Origin: Pirellulaceae bacterium
Lineage (GTDB): Bacteria; Planctomycetota; Planctomycetia; Pirellulales; Pirellulaceae
Assembly: GCA_029243025.1 (NCBI GenBank)
Contig: JAQWSU010000060.1
Location: forward strand, 1 to 64,000
Direction: 5' to 3'
DNA length: 64,000 bases
Position 1 is the first letter of the stretch; each line of letters opens with the position of its first letter. The notes under the pieces are model-generated. The model had not been told where the DNA came from and made no database searches. It worked only from the letters and a program-made list of their open reading frames with translations. The position numbers were made by a program, and so were the translations under genes. This document shows, piece after piece, positions 1 to 9,175 of this stretch.

Positions 1-118
1 TCCAGCCACCCGGATCAAGCACTGGCGCTTCAAAGCTGGCGTTGTTGATGTTAATCGTCTCGGCCGACGCGTATCCCGTACACGCAAGAACCGCGACAAG
101 GGCGATAAGTTTCTTCAT
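1..118 (-). CDS. Secreted protein, N-terminal fragment (runs off window start)
   Basis: The frame starts at ATG 118 with a GAGGTG ribosome binding site just upstream and leaves the window at base 1, so only 39 residues are visible. They begin MKKLIALVAVLACTGYASA, a clear Sec signal peptide with a basic start, hydrophobic core and ASA-type cleavage site. The mature part begins ETININNASFEAPVLDPGG. An early 'N-x-SFE-P' motif is common at the start of planctomycete PEP-CTERM exported proteins, so that class is likely, but the C-terminus that would prove it lies outside the window. Confidence 0.75.
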   Translation of the reverse strand, partial: MKKLIALVAVLACTGYASAETININNASFEAPVLDPGGW

Positions 119-609
119 TGTTTCACCTCGGTGCATGCTCAATAAGCAAAAAAAAAAGGCACCCAATCTCACATTGAGCCAGAACCCTCGTCTTGGGGTT
201 TAAGCACAACGTCGAGACCAGATGCCTTCGTTAGCGTTCTCCAAAAAATTGGTCAAAAGGTTGCCTGCCGATTAGTCGGAAAGCAGCCCATAGCTCCGCA
301 TTGTAAAGCTAACTTCTAAGCAATCAAGTAATTTCTGTGAGAAAGGCAGGTGGAGTGGGGTGAATAGGGGTGTTTCGAGGTCGAAGCATCCATTGGTTTT
401 TGTTCGCAAAAGCGTTTTTTTCAGCGAAAAATTGGCTCCGATCGGATGCCTGGATCGGCCAGCTTGCTTGGATTTGTCCGTTTCAACCGCGGAAATTGTC
501 TTTCCCTTGGCGCTAACTTTCGCTATCGTTCCTCGCAATTCACACATTCACTTTTTGCACTTGTCTGTCTTGTTGAAAACTTAACTGCTCGTTTTCAAGG
601 AAGAATGCG
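119..609. other. Intergenic region, no gene seen
   Basis: About 490 bases between a leftward and a rightward gene. It holds the upstream signals of both, including a run of A at about 150-159. Open frames of 70-90 codons on both strands have low-complexity, unrecognisable translations and no good ribosome binding site. No RNA gene or strong hairpin was recognised. Confidence 0.5.
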
Positions 610-750
610 ATGTCCCAAGAACTATCGAACGGTCGCAAGGATTCTCAAAAGCTCACACCCGAAGAAGCTCGGCTGGTCATGAAAGCGATTGAAGAGGTCG
701 AACGCGAAGAAGCAGCTGATCAGGAAAGTCAACACGACGGCCCATCTTAA
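610..750 (+). CDS. Small charged protein, 46 aa, unknown function
   Basis: ATG 610 follows AAGGAAG at 598-604 at good spacing and the frame ends with TAA at 748-750. The product starts MSQELSNGRKDSQKL and has a central predicted helix rich in Glu, Ala and Arg (residues 16-38, containing LTPEEARLVMKAIEEVE). There is no signal peptide or membrane segment, so it is probably cytosolic. It faces the MATE gene tail to tail with a 15-base gap. No function can be assigned. The ribosome binding site and amphipathic helix make it more credible than a random short frame. Confidence 0.55.
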   Translation: MSQELSNGRKDSQKLTPEEARLVMKAIEEVEREEAADQESQHDGPS

Positions 751-765
751 GCAGGTTTGGCCTTT

Positions 766-2205
766 TCAAACTTGCACTCGTGTCCATCGTCCACTTTTAT
801 AATAGGCTGTGGACACGATTGCGCGAAACGTGATCTCGCTACAGATAGCGACCCAAATGCCGGCCACCCCTTGGTCATATACGACACCGACGATGTAGGC
901 AGCGGGTAGGCGGATGAAGATGGTTGAACCGGCGACAATCAGCGTTGCCATTCTCGTATCTCCAGCTCCTCGCAACGATTGATCGAAGACCATTGCCGTT
1001 CCCAGGAATACCTGTGCAGGCCCGCAAATGCGCAAAAGTTGGGGAGCCATCTTAAGTAATTCTGGTTCGCTAGTGATCAAACGCACTAACTGATAGGGGA
1101 CCAGCATAAAAATCAGTCCCATACTACCCATCGTGATGGCCGCGATCAGCAGGCAGTAAGAGGTTGCTTGTTTGGCTCGCTGCACGTCTCCCAGTCCCAG
1201 GTACTGGCCGGTGAGTGTTGCGGCTGCAACTGCCAGCGCCCAACCGGGTAAATAGCTGATCGCTTCGATGCGAATCACGATCACGTGAGCACCTAGAGCT
1301 CCTGGTTCACTCGTTCTTCCGATGTAACCCACGATCGACGCGATCAAGAAATTACCGGTCCACATCGTCAAAGAGTCGAGGAATTGTGGAGTGCTAATGC
1401 GTAAAATCCGCCGCATGGTTTTCGGCTCTGGCCGCAATCGGCCCCAACCAAGTCGAAGCGGGGAGTTGCCACTGCGAAGTGCACGTACAGCCAGAATCGA
1501 ACCCACACACCAGGCAATTACCGTCCCGGCGGCAATACCGTGCACCCCGTATCCACCCAGGGGTGCGGAAGCGAATACAAACAGCAAGCTACAAGCGACA
1601 TTGATCAGGTTGACAACGGCAAGGATTCGGAACGGAGTTTTGGTATCGCCGGAGGCGCGGAGACAAGCATTCGAAACGAACAGAACGCCGCTGGCTGGGG
1701 CTGCGATCGCTAGGACTCGTAAGTAGGTGGCTGCCATCTGAATACTGTCATCGGACAGGTTCATGGAGGCCGAGATTAAATCGGCAGTCAGTAGTAGAAA
1801 TGCGGTCAGGAAAAGACCGACTACCAAACCGAATACGATCGCTTGTCCCAACGCTTTGTTTGCCAAACGCCGCTGGCGTGCGCCAATCGCACGCGAGACC
1901 AATGCGGCCGCACCGATACCGACCGCTCCATACATGAGCACCATCAGCCAGCCGATATAGGCCGCAACCGCAATTGATTCAGTGGCCTGGACGCTTAGCC
2001 GTCCAGCAATCGCGGTATCAACGAAGCCAACCAGAAATCCGAGTAACTGTTCCATGAGCGGCCAAATGGCCAGGACCAAGACCTGGCGCCAGACAGACAG
2101 CCCCGCAAGTCGTCCTGGTAGTTCAGGCGTCTTGGAGCTGGAAGAATTTTTCGGTTCGCTGGTATCTGGTTCGCTGGTATCTGATTCGCTGGTATCTGGT
2201 GCCAT
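766..2205 (-). CDS. MATE family efflux transporter
   Basis: A 479-residue polytopic membrane protein of the multidrug and toxic-compound extrusion family, which exports cationic drugs or metabolites against an Na+ or H+ gradient. The first half has the family pattern of inward segments (LLGFLVGFVDTAIAGRLS, then the AAALVSRAIGARQ stretch), repeated pseudo-symmetrically in the second half (SLTMWTGNFLIASIVGYIGR, then TLTGQYLGLGD). About 12 membrane segments are visible, as usual for the family. I chose ATG 2205; a GTG at 2247 would add 14 residues but has no visible ribosome binding site. The N-terminus carries a 15-base tandem repeat giving repeated Thr-Ser-Glu/Asp. The substrate is unknown. 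Confidence 0.88.
   Translation of the reverse strand: MAPDTSESDTSEPDTSEPKNSSSSKTPELPGRLAGLSVWRQVLVLAIWPLMEQLLGFLVGFVDTAIAGRLSVQATESIAVAAYIGWLMVLMYGAVGIGAAALVSRAIGARQRRLANKALGQAIVFGLVVGLFLTAFLLLTADLISASMNLSDDSIQMAATYLRVLAIAAPASGVLFVSNACLRASGDTKTPFRILAVVNLINVACSLLFVFASAPLGGYGVHGIAAGTVIAWCVGSILAVRALRSGNSPLRLGWGRLRPEPKTMRRILRISTPQFLDSLTMWTGNFLIASIVGYIGRTSEPGALGAHVIVIRIEAISYLPGWALAVAAATLTGQYLGLGDVQRAKQATSYCLLIAAITMGSMGLIFMLVPYQLVRLITSEPELLKMAPQLLRICGPAQVFLGTAMVFDQSLRGAGDTRMATLIVAGSTIFIRLPAAYIVGVVYDQGVAGIWVAICSEITFRAIVSTAYYKSGRWTRVQV
2155..2199. repeat. Three 15-base tandem repeats in the MATE N-terminus
   Basis: Unit TTCGCTGGTATCTGG on the plus strand, three copies, the second with one change. 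In the minus-strand MATE frame it encodes a short acidic and hydroxylated tail (DTSES, DTSEP) before the membrane domain. It is in frame, so copy-number changes would only lengthen the tail. Confidence 0.8.
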
Positions 2206-2682
2206 CTCGTTAATTTTCTTGGTCGAACACGTGGGCAGGGGGCTCACTATAGCGTAGCAGTTACCAATCGACGAATCCTCTGACGGCGAGATTCGAGATC
2301 GATGATGCCCACGGTTGATGCCCGCGGTTGATGCCCGCGGTTCGTTCGATTGATTGGTCGATACCTATCAGATACCGCGGAAGGCACGCCCGCTGCATTG
2401 TCGTGGGGTAAGCGGAGCTTGACAATTGTGAGTCACCGAGGTGATCGACGCTCGCAGTCATTCCGTTTCCACCCGGTCAGTTGTCCAAACGACCTGCGTT
2501 GCGAATCGTGACTAGAAAGCCCGCATCGCGTGGTGATCGGGCGCGGAGCGTGCGAAAGGGGAGGCTGCAATACGGGTTGCTGACTGATGCCGTTTGACCT
2601 GGTAGAACGTTTTGGAATCGGAAGTTTTCGTCTCACGCATCGACTGTTTGATCGAAATAGAAGAGCCGTAAAGGATCATTGT
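2206..2682. other. Intergenic region with a short imperfect repeat
   Basis: About 480 bases between two leftward genes. At about 2305-2343 a 13-base unit close to GCCCGCGGTTGAT occurs about three times. Minus-strand frames of 66-67 codons here have no recognisable product. No terminator or RNA gene was seen. Confidence 0.4.
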
Positions 2683-3402
2683 TTAGGCTGCCTTTGATCG
2701 GCGACCTCCTGAGGTAAAGCGGAGCTTTCGTTGGATATAACTTCGAAAGCGAAAGGCTCGGTTGCTAATCGCTTGGCAGCCAATGAAAGCTTCGTGCCCG
2801 CTTCGATGTGGGTCACGATAATCGAACTTCCAGTCGGCGAAGGTGCCTTCCCATTTCTCAGGTTTACAGCTGGCGACAGATAATGTGTAGACGGAGGAGG
2901 CTCGATGGCGATTGAAGTCTTGATAAATCAGCTCGAATCCCTGACGTTCAAAGAGTTTCTGGATGGCAAGTGGCGTTAATCGCCAATAATCACCGTAATT
3001 CGAGTGATACTGTTGCAGGAATGGCAGGATGATCACAACTGTATCCCGCGACATGCTGCACAGATTACTAAACGCTTGCTGAATATTGAATACATGTTCG
3101 AGTGTCGTGTGATTGAACACGGTGTCAAAGCGGCTTTCCAATTCCTCGGGGAGAGTGGCTTCTAGATCGAGATAGATCTCACCCTCTTGGCCTTGGAAAC
3201 CGCGTTTGTCAGCGTCGAAATTTGTGATGGTATAGCTGGATGCATTTTCGAAGTAGTCACGGTATTCGCGACCTTGTTTGTCCTTGTCTTTCCACGCGCT
3301 TACGTTCACGATGTCTCCCTCGAAAAGGTGTGCGATTTGATCGAGGGTCTGATTGGACCAAATGCGTGGAATTCGATGGATACGGTCAGTGAATGGATTC
3401 AT
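2683..3402 (-). CDS. SAM-dependent methyltransferase-like protein (class I)
   Basis: A 239-residue soluble protein. Its middle part (SRFDTVFNHTTLEHVFN, about residues 89-105) is the post-motif II segment of class I methyltransferases of the Methyltransf_11 type, where an acidic/Asn-His stretch precedes the LEHV helix. A later strand (TVVIILPFLQQYH) and 'YWRLTPLAIQKLFERQGFE' match the C-terminal half of the fold. The glycine-rich SAM loop is degenerate: the N-terminal part reads FEGDIVNVSAWKDKDKQGRE. Neighbouring glycosyltransferases suggest modification of a cell-surface glycan or its precursor. The substrate is unknown. GGAAAG lies before the ATG. Confidence 0.7.
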   Translation of the reverse strand: MNPFTDRIHRIPRIWSNQTLDQIAHLFEGDIVNVSAWKDKDKQGREYRDYFENASSYTITNFDADKRGFQGQEGEIYLDLEATLPEELESRFDTVFNHTTLEHVFNIQQAFSNLCSMSRDTVVIILPFLQQYHSNYGDYWRLTPLAIQKLFERQGFELIYQDFNRHRASSVYTLSVASCKPEKWEGTFADWKFDYRDPHRSGHEAFIGCQAISNRAFRFRSYIQRKLRFTSGGRRSKAA

Positions 3403-3661
3403 GACTTTCCAGTAAGAAAAGGAAGGGGACAGTGTCAGCTAGCACTTTGGGTGCCATGCTAATTCATATTGTTGCCCCATGTCCTATTGATTAGCTTTTG
3501 CGAAGTTCGAATATCTGCGAAGGCATCGAGCCTGTCTTCAAACAGAATTTAAATTGATAAGTCAAACGCTAAGCTAGGTCAACGTCAGTCGCTCTGCCTG
3601 CCATCAGGATGCTTGTTGACTCTGACACAATAAACTCGGATCGACTCAAAGGAATTGTGGT

Positions 3662-4720
3662 ATGTCATTCAGCTTGCGGAAGGAAGTCGTAAGGGCCTAT
3701 ACACGATACATTCGCCCGTCTGTGCAGAAAATTAAGATTTCTTGCGACGTTGAAGTCGTGCGATTGTGTTCCAACTGTCGCTTGAACGAAACCGATCTGG
3801 TGGTTTGTTGTTTGGTGCGCGATGCGGCCTATCAAGTTGATTCCTTCATCGATTATTATCAGCGGCTTGGAGCCCGCCATATCGTCATTATGGACAACGG
3901 TTCCGTTGATGACACGATGGAGCGGGCTCTGAGTTGGGATGGCGTGACAGTCTTGCGGACAGGACTGCCCTATCCGGTGTACAAGTACGGATTCAAGCAG
4001 TATTTCTTGGATCGATTCGGACTGCAATGTTGGTGTTTGATTGCAGATGTTGACGAGCGATTTGATTATCCCGCGTCATCACGGATTTTGATGTCGCAGT
4101 TTCTTGCTTATCTCAACCTGCACGGCTACACCGCTGTGATGAGCCAGATGCTAGATTTGTTTCCTGCGGGGCCTATTGCTTCTTGGTCCGAGAATGGGCA
4201 CCTGCTGGAACAAGAAAGTCGCTTTTACGATTTGTCGAGGTTGCGATTGCACTCGCCGATCCGCGGCGCCGGTAATCGATTTGCGAATTCGGGAATTCTG
4301 CGATTCTCTGGCGGGGTCCGTGAGGATAAGTTTCAAATGGCGACAGCTCCGGCGTTGACAAAGATGCCACTCTTATTTCGTTCGAAAGGGGCGATCCAGT
4401 CGCCCCTCTCCGCTCATGAATGTCGATTTGCTCGCGTTGCCGACATCAGTTGCGTCTTGCGTCACTACAAATTCCATCGTGATTTTGTCGAGCAATGTAA
4501 AATGGCTGTCGAAAGACAGAACTATCACAACGGCTCCAAAGAATATGCGTGTTATCTCAAAGCGATGCGGAAAAATTCTCTGCTGACCTTAAAGGGTGAA
4601 ACTTCTCGCGAATTCCAAGGGGTTGACGCTCTGGTTGATGAGGGGTTTCTTGTGGTATCGGCTGAATATGAAGCGTTTGTGGAATCGCACTGCGGGCGTT
4701 GGCGCCAAGCCGCGGCTTAG
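3662..4720 (+). CDS. Glycosyltransferase family 2-like protein (Glyco_tranf_2_4 type)
   Basis: A 352-residue protein starting at ATG 3662 after AAAGGA. The pattern LVVCCLVRDAAYQVDSFIDY, then LGARHIVIMDNGSVDDTM, is the nucleotide-sugar binding half of a GT-A fold. It is followed by WCLIADVDERFDY, where DVDE is the metal-binding DxD-type motif (about residues 123-126). This subgroup (PF13704-like) is found in polysaccharide and sulfated-glycan clusters. No membrane helix is evident. It is transcribed away from the methyltransferase and converges on the next glycosyltransferase. Sugar donor and acceptor cannot be told from sequence. Confidence 0.85.
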   Translation: MSFSLRKEVVRAYTRYIRPSVQKIKISCDVEVVRLCSNCRLNETDLVVCCLVRDAAYQVDSFIDYYQRLGARHIVIMDNGSVDDTMERALSWDGVTVLRTGLPYPVYKYGFKQYFLDRFGLQCWCLIADVDERFDYPASSRILMSQFLAYLNLHGYTAVMSQMLDLFPAGPIASWSENGHLLEQESRFYDLSRLRLHSPIRGAGNRFANSGILRFSGGVREDKFQMATAPALTKMPLLFRSKGAIQSPLSAHECRFARVADISCVLRHYKFHRDFVEQCKMAVERQNYHNGSKEYACYLKAMRKNSLLTLKGETSREFQGVDALVDEGFLVVSAEYEAFVESHCGRWRQAAA

Positions 4721-4749
4721 TCGAACCGTGTCGCCATCTTATGGGGAGG

Positions 4750-5883
4750 TTAGGCGCTTTGGCGGGACGATTCACTCGTCAGCGATCGAACCCATGCGAC
4801 AAAGTCAATTGCCCAGCTCTCTTCGCAGAATGGTCGAATGGCTTCTTGTCCTTGCTGGACCATTCTGTATTTTTCTTCGGAGGACAAATTGCATCCGATC
4901 CGGATCTGTTCTGCGAGTGAATTCGGTGAATCCGCCTGATAAAGCAGGCCGTTGCAACCGTGAGTCAAGAGTTCTGAGACGCAAGGCAGATCGGGGGCGA
5001 TGACCGGTCGTTGCCATGACAGATAGTCGAGCAACTTGAACGGCATTCGCAGCTGTTCTTTTGCAGCAAGTGTTGCCACCAGCACGTGGCTCTGATTGGC
5101 CAGCTGGGGTAGCCGCCCCATGGGAACAAATGGTGTGAATGTCGTGCGATCTGCTATACCCAATTTAATCGCGTCCTGGATGAGTTGTTGGCGGTATTCG
5201 TCTTCTGGTGCGCCGCCTATGATTTCCAGGTGGAAGTTGGTGGGAAGGAGCGTGTGTGCTTTCAGTAATAATTCCAGGTTTTTCCACGGCAAGATGCTGC
5301 CGGCGTACATCGCGCGTTGGATGTTGTTCGAGCCAACTGGGGGGATTGTGGCTGCGTTGATCTTTGTATTGATCTTGTGGTGGGAGACTCGCTGGGCCTT
5401 TGACTTGATGAAGGGATAGCGATGAACCATTTCCTTCTGAAGTGACTCGGAAGTGAAGATCAAAGCGTCCGCAGCCAGCAATTCGGAGCCGTCGTCAAAA
5501 TCTGCATCGTGGCATTCCAGCAGCAAGAAAAAGGAGGTTGGCTTGCTACGTCGTAGTTGCTGAAAGAAGCGAGCGCACTTGCGCTGTGAGACGTAAACCA
5601 CGCGGGTGCGAGATTTGCCCTGATTTAACCATCTCTTGGCAAGCTGTTTTCGCCATATGCTGGAAAGTCCCTTGTGGTGAATGGGAGGCGCATGAAGCTG
5701 AAATTTGGGGAAATTCTTTAAATTGATCCCGTACAGCTCCTGCAGGGAAAATGCAGAGTGACCATTGGCGGCGATCATTTGCACGGGCACATGATGGCTG
5801 AGTAGGGCACAAGAGCGAACGCCGTAAAGCGAGTGGGCTGTTGTGCTGGGAACTCGCACGTTGCGATAGCAAAGGATCTCCAT
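4750..5883 (-). CDS. Glycosyltransferase family 4-like protein
   Basis: A 377-residue GT-B fold protein. The C-terminal donor-binding half shows RAMYAGSILPWKNLELLLKA, HLEIIGGAPEDEYR and the late 'MPFKLLDYLSWQRPVIAPDL' region, where family 4 enzymes carry the E/x7/E-like sugar-nucleotide site. Here the first Glu of a strict EX7E motif is not obvious. The N-terminal acceptor half is more divergent. There is no signal peptide. It overlaps nothing and sits tail to tail with the family 2 enzyme (29-base gap), inside a small glycan-assembly block. Retaining transfer onto a surface or extracellular polysaccharide is an inference from the family. Confidence 0.83.
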   Translation of the reverse strand: MEILCYRNVRVPSTTAHSLYGVRSCALLSHHVPVQMIAANGHSAFSLQELYGINLKNFPKFQLHAPPIHHKGLSSIWRKQLAKRWLNQGKSRTRVVYVSQRKCARFFQQLRRSKPTSFFLLLECHDADFDDGSELLAADALIFTSESLQKEMVHRYPFIKSKAQRVSHHKINTKINAATIPPVGSNNIQRAMYAGSILPWKNLELLLKAHTLLPTNFHLEIIGGAPEDEYRQQLIQDAIKLGIADRTTFTPFVPMGRLPQLANQSHVLVATLAAKEQLRMPFKLLDYLSWQRPVIAPDLPCVSELLTHGCNGLLYQADSPNSLAEQIRIGCNLSSEEKYRMVQQGQEAIRPFCEESWAIDFVAWVRSLTSESSRQSA

Positions 5884-6127
5884 CAGCTGACTACCAATCG
5901 ATGCAGAGTTTAAGCGCCGTTTTGCTCAGAATGAGCGAGAATCTTATCAGTTGTCTGAAGGAACTGTAACGCCAGAATATCCATGTTGAAGCAAAAGTCG
6001 GCGAGCGATAAGATCAGTGCAAAGAGGGCGCAGTCCAAGTTCTTTGCTAGCGTCTTCTGAGGCTCCGAATCTTCCTGTTGACCGCATTTTCCAAGAGGGG
6101 CCCCGGTCCATCTGTGTCTGGTGAACT

Positions 6128-7318
6128 TTGCGTATTGCATTTGCTATCGAGCGTCTTGATCCATCACGAGGTGGTCGTGAGCGGTCGACGCTGGAAATCG
6201 CGCGGACGCTTCAACGCCAAGGCAATGAGATCACCATTCTTTGTCAGGATAATGCGGTAAAAGACTCCTCGATGAAAGTCGAGCGTTTGGGCCCGGTCTC
6301 TGGTTCGCGGGTACAACGGCTGCGAGGCTTCATTGTGGATGTGCAAAAGTTGATTCGAGCGAAGAAGTTCGAAATTGTGCATGCGATGTTACCTGTTCCG
6401 CAGGCAGACGTCTATCAGATCCGTAGCGGGACGCTTCCAGAATTACGCGCTGCGGCACTGCGGCGTCGCGGTTTATTGAGTCGCGGAGGAGCCTTGCTCG
6501 CTTGGCACCTTAATTCATACCGTAACTACTTGATGGGGCTAGAGCAGCAGGTGATGCGAGATCGATCAGTCTTGTGCTTGCCCGTGAGTCAAGCGGTTGC
6601 CGTCGAGGTGGCTCGTTACTATGACCGGATCAAAGGTGTCAATGTCGTCTACAATGGCGTGGCTTGCGTCCGCCCCTCGGATTGGCAGGCAACTCGACAA
6701 AATCGCCGTCGTCGGCTTGGGTTAAACGATGACGATTTGATGATGTTATTGCCGGCCAATGATTTTCGTCGCAAGGGAGTGCGGGAAACGTTAGTGGCTT
6801 TCGCGAGGTGGCTGAAAGTCCAGCGGGGGCGATCGTCCGCGAAACTGGTTGTGATTGGACGAGAATCGACGTCTGAATATCAGCGATTGGCTACCAGGCT
6901 GGGATGTGCCGACGCAACGGTTTTCGCTGAGTTCGACGAAGATATTGCCGGCTGGTTTTGCGCTGCGGATGCCTGTTTGTTGTTGTCCTGGTATGACCCG
7001 TGTAGTCGAGTGATTCTCGAATCTATTCGCTTCGGGGTTCCGTCGGTTACCACCTTGATGAATGGCGCCAGTGAAATTCTGCGGGACGGGGCCGGAATTG
7101 TCGTCTCATCGCCCGACAGTTCAGCTGAGGTTCTGTCTGCTTTTAATCACCTGTCGGACACAAAAACGAGAGCCGAAATGAGCGAGTCCTGTTTGAGGAT
7201 TCAAGGGCGATTGAGTATTGAGTCTCACGTTGCGCAGCTGCGAAGGATCTACGATCGGATCGTTCGAGATCGAGAGTCGTCAGGCAAGGGGCTCGGAGGC
7301 ACGCGGCACGCGGCCTAG
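6128..7318 (+). CDS. Glycosyltransferase family 4 protein
   Basis: A 396-residue GT-B enzyme. The N-terminus MRIAFAIERLDPSRGGRER has the Gly-Gly loop typical of family 4 acceptor domains. The second half contains VVYNGV, LLPANDFRRKGVRETLVAF, KLVVIGRES and ADACLLLSWYDPCSRVILES. The last fits the EX7E donor-site region, and YDPCSRVILES is close to the WaaG/RfaG form of lipopolysaccharide glucosyltransferases. The start is TTG at 6128, chosen because the conserved first strand begins there. It lies downstream of two other glycosyltransferases on a mixed-strand block. Substrate is unknown; a lipopolysaccharide core-like role is a guess from the WaaG resemblance. Confidence 0.86.
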   Translation: MRIAFAIERLDPSRGGRERSTLEIARTLQRQGNEITILCQDNAVKDSSMKVERLGPVSGSRVQRLRGFIVDVQKLIRAKKFEIVHAMLPVPQADVYQIRSGTLPELRAAALRRRGLLSRGGALLAWHLNSYRNYLMGLEQQVMRDRSVLCLPVSQAVAVEVARYYDRIKGVNVVYNGVACVRPSDWQATRQNRRRRLGLNDDDLMMLLPANDFRRKGVRETLVAFARWLKVQRGRSSAKLVVIGRESTSEYQRLATRLGCADATVFAEFDEDIAGWFCAADACLLLSWYDPCSRVILESIRFGVPSVTTLMNGASEILRDGAGIVVSSPDSSAEVLSAFNHLSDTKTRAEMSESCLRIQGRLSIESHVAQLRRIYDRIVRDRESSGKGLGGTRHAA

Positions 7319-7573
7319 TTTCGATGGGGCGGACCCGTCTAGACTTTTGGGTGAGACTTTTTAAGGCGGATAGACGCGAGCTGTTTTTTGCCCAATGACA
7401 GACGAGACGTCAGCCTGTTTGAAGTCATTGGCGTTGGCGACCATCCGGCGGGCTCTGTTCGTTCGTGGACCGAAGACCGCCATTTTGCGTCGAGGTTGCT
7501 GCCTTCCTGCAGTGAGTGCAGCAACCTGAGGCTCGTGGGCTGACGTGAAATCAATGCTTCCGGACACGAACGG

Positions 7574-7906
7574 CTAGTTGGAATGGCTATCGAGCACGTT
7601 GCGAATGCGATTCCACGGTTCATGCTCACGGGCCCAAGCTAAAGCCCAGGCGTCCGGCGACGCGAGTTCTCGAAGCATGTTCTCGAGCTCGTCGATTCTG
7701 CGCTGCAGCCGATCGACAACATCATCGTCGGAAGGGCCTTTGCAATCCGCCTCAGATAACTCCGAAAGAAGCGATTCGAGCTGGGAAATCCGTTCGATCT
7801 GCTTTTCCAGTGCGTCGTTATCGGTTCTCGTGGTATCCCTCGCGACAGGTACCGCTGTTTTATTTTGCGAGGAAATCATCCCAGCTTGGGTGTCGGATAT
7901 CGGCAT
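7574..7906 (-). CDS. Coiled-coil protein, 110 aa, unknown function
   Basis: The start ATG at 7906 has a strong ribosome binding site (AAGGGAGG) six bases upstream. The product is hydrophilic with no signal peptide. Residues 30-55 (EKQIERISQLESLLSELSE) and 65-82 (DRLQRRIDELENMLRELA) show heptad leucines and look like two short coiled-coil helices, with a Trp-containing tail (WALAWAREHEPWNRIRN). It is convergent with the family 4 glycosyltransferase. No family is recognised. The ribosome binding site and heptad pattern support a real gene. Confidence 0.65.
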   Translation of the reverse strand: MPISDTQAGMISSQNKTAVPVARDTTRTDNDALEKQIERISQLESLLSELSEADCKGPSDDDVVDRLQRRIDELENMLRELASPDAWALAWAREHEPWNRIRNVLDSHSN

Positions 7907-8138
7907 TGGTATGCCTCCCTTCTCAAAGACGAGATATTCTGAATCACGACTACCTTGTCGTTTTCACAGACCGGCTCTGATAATCAGAAACCGGCGAAAC
8001 CACCACCTGATGGGGGGAACGCCTCATGCGTCTATCAAACAACGCGTCAAATGAGTGAGTGCCCCGCCAAATATAGCTTGCTACTCTGGAGAAGGCCTAT
8101 TCACGATTCCTGATTCTCGCAATTCTTCCGAAGGCTCG

Positions 8139-8522
8139 TCAATAGAGATTTGGCGGTGGTGCGGGTTGGTTCAATTGTAATAAGTCGGGCTTTTGGGCCA
8201 CGTCAAAACCATGTCGAGGAGCGGTACTTGGGTCGGCGGGAGTGGGTTCGTTCCGTTTGCGATTCGGAGTCACCAGTGGCGGGGGCATCGGTGCTGCCTT
8301 CGGCGCGGTGACTTCTGAGGGCGGCGTAGGGAGGGCGATAGGGATTCTTGCGGACTTTGGGGGAGTTCGTTCGGTATTGACCTTGCAGAAAGATAGCTGG
8401 CCATGAGAGATACTCTCGCAGCAGGTTGGACGACACGCCCGGTAGCAACCTAGGCGATATCCGCATCCGTATTGCCCCACTAGCAAGATGCCGAAAATCA
8501 GCAGGAGATTGAAACGTTGCAT
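8139..8522 (-). CDS. Small exported Cys- and Pro-rich protein
   Basis: 127 residues starting at ATG 8522 after AAAGGGCG. The N-terminus MQRFNLLLIFGILLVGQYGC is a hydrophobic export signal. Whether Cys-20 is a lipobox cysteine is doubtful because the preceding residues (QYG) do not fit the usual L-A/S-G pattern well. A cysteine-rich segment follows (GCYRACRPTCCES), then a long Pro/Thr-rich low-complexity tail ending in PAPPPNLY. Similar small secreted proteins with early Cys clusters and Pro-rich tails are common in planctomycetes. The function is unknown. Confidence 0.6.
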   Translation of the reverse strand: MQRFNLLLIFGILLVGQYGCGYRLGCYRACRPTCCESISHGQLSFCKVNTERTPPKSARIPIALPTPPSEVTAPKAAPMPPPLVTPNRKRNEPTPADPSTAPRHGFDVAQKPDLLQLNQPAPPPNLY

Positions 8523-9175
8523 GAGTTCGCCCTTTCGTACTCGGAAACTCAGGGAGGTGCGATCTGTGTGTTGACTACAACCGATCTGTTTCGTGAGATG
8601 GTGTTGAATGTTTCGATTGGCAGTTTGAGTTTCATTGATGCATCACATGGGAGACTATCGACAGTGACAAAAAGGTTCATCGGCGCAACTGTTGCGAGCT
8701 TGTCAACAAAATCATCTGAACATGCATAACCAGACACGCTCGCGCCGGTAGAATAAAAACGAATCGGACGAGTGTCGATTGTGCTAAAACCGATTTGAGT
8801 CGTTCATTAGGGAGGATCAAACTCTTCGATATTCGTGGGGAAAAACGAATGACTGTCTTTAGCTCCAAAATCCTTTCGATCCTTATAATCGGATCCTCTC
8901 CGAGGCTGCCGAATTCGCGGTCTCCTGATAGAACCTGATTTGCGCTGGATTTCAGCTTTGCGTGGGAATTCTATTGGAGCCGACCGAATCCAATAAATGA
9001 GAGTGGCGCGCAACGATTGGCTTGAGGATTAGGTGAAAGAATAGCCCGCAGGGCATCGGCCAGAAACTTTTCATTTGGGTTGGAAGGTGACGTTTTCGAC
9101 TGCTCGGTGTTGTACAGGATGCCAGTCGGCCCCGATTCCTTCCGGTCGATCGCTTTATCTAAAACCACATCGCTG
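8523..9175. other. Intergenic region, no gene seen
   Basis: About 650 bases between two leftward genes. Frames of 60-70 codons on both strands have no recognisable product. A 151-codon minus frame (8971-9426) overlaps the 3' end of the TPR gene and is treated as a shadow. Confidence 0.4.
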
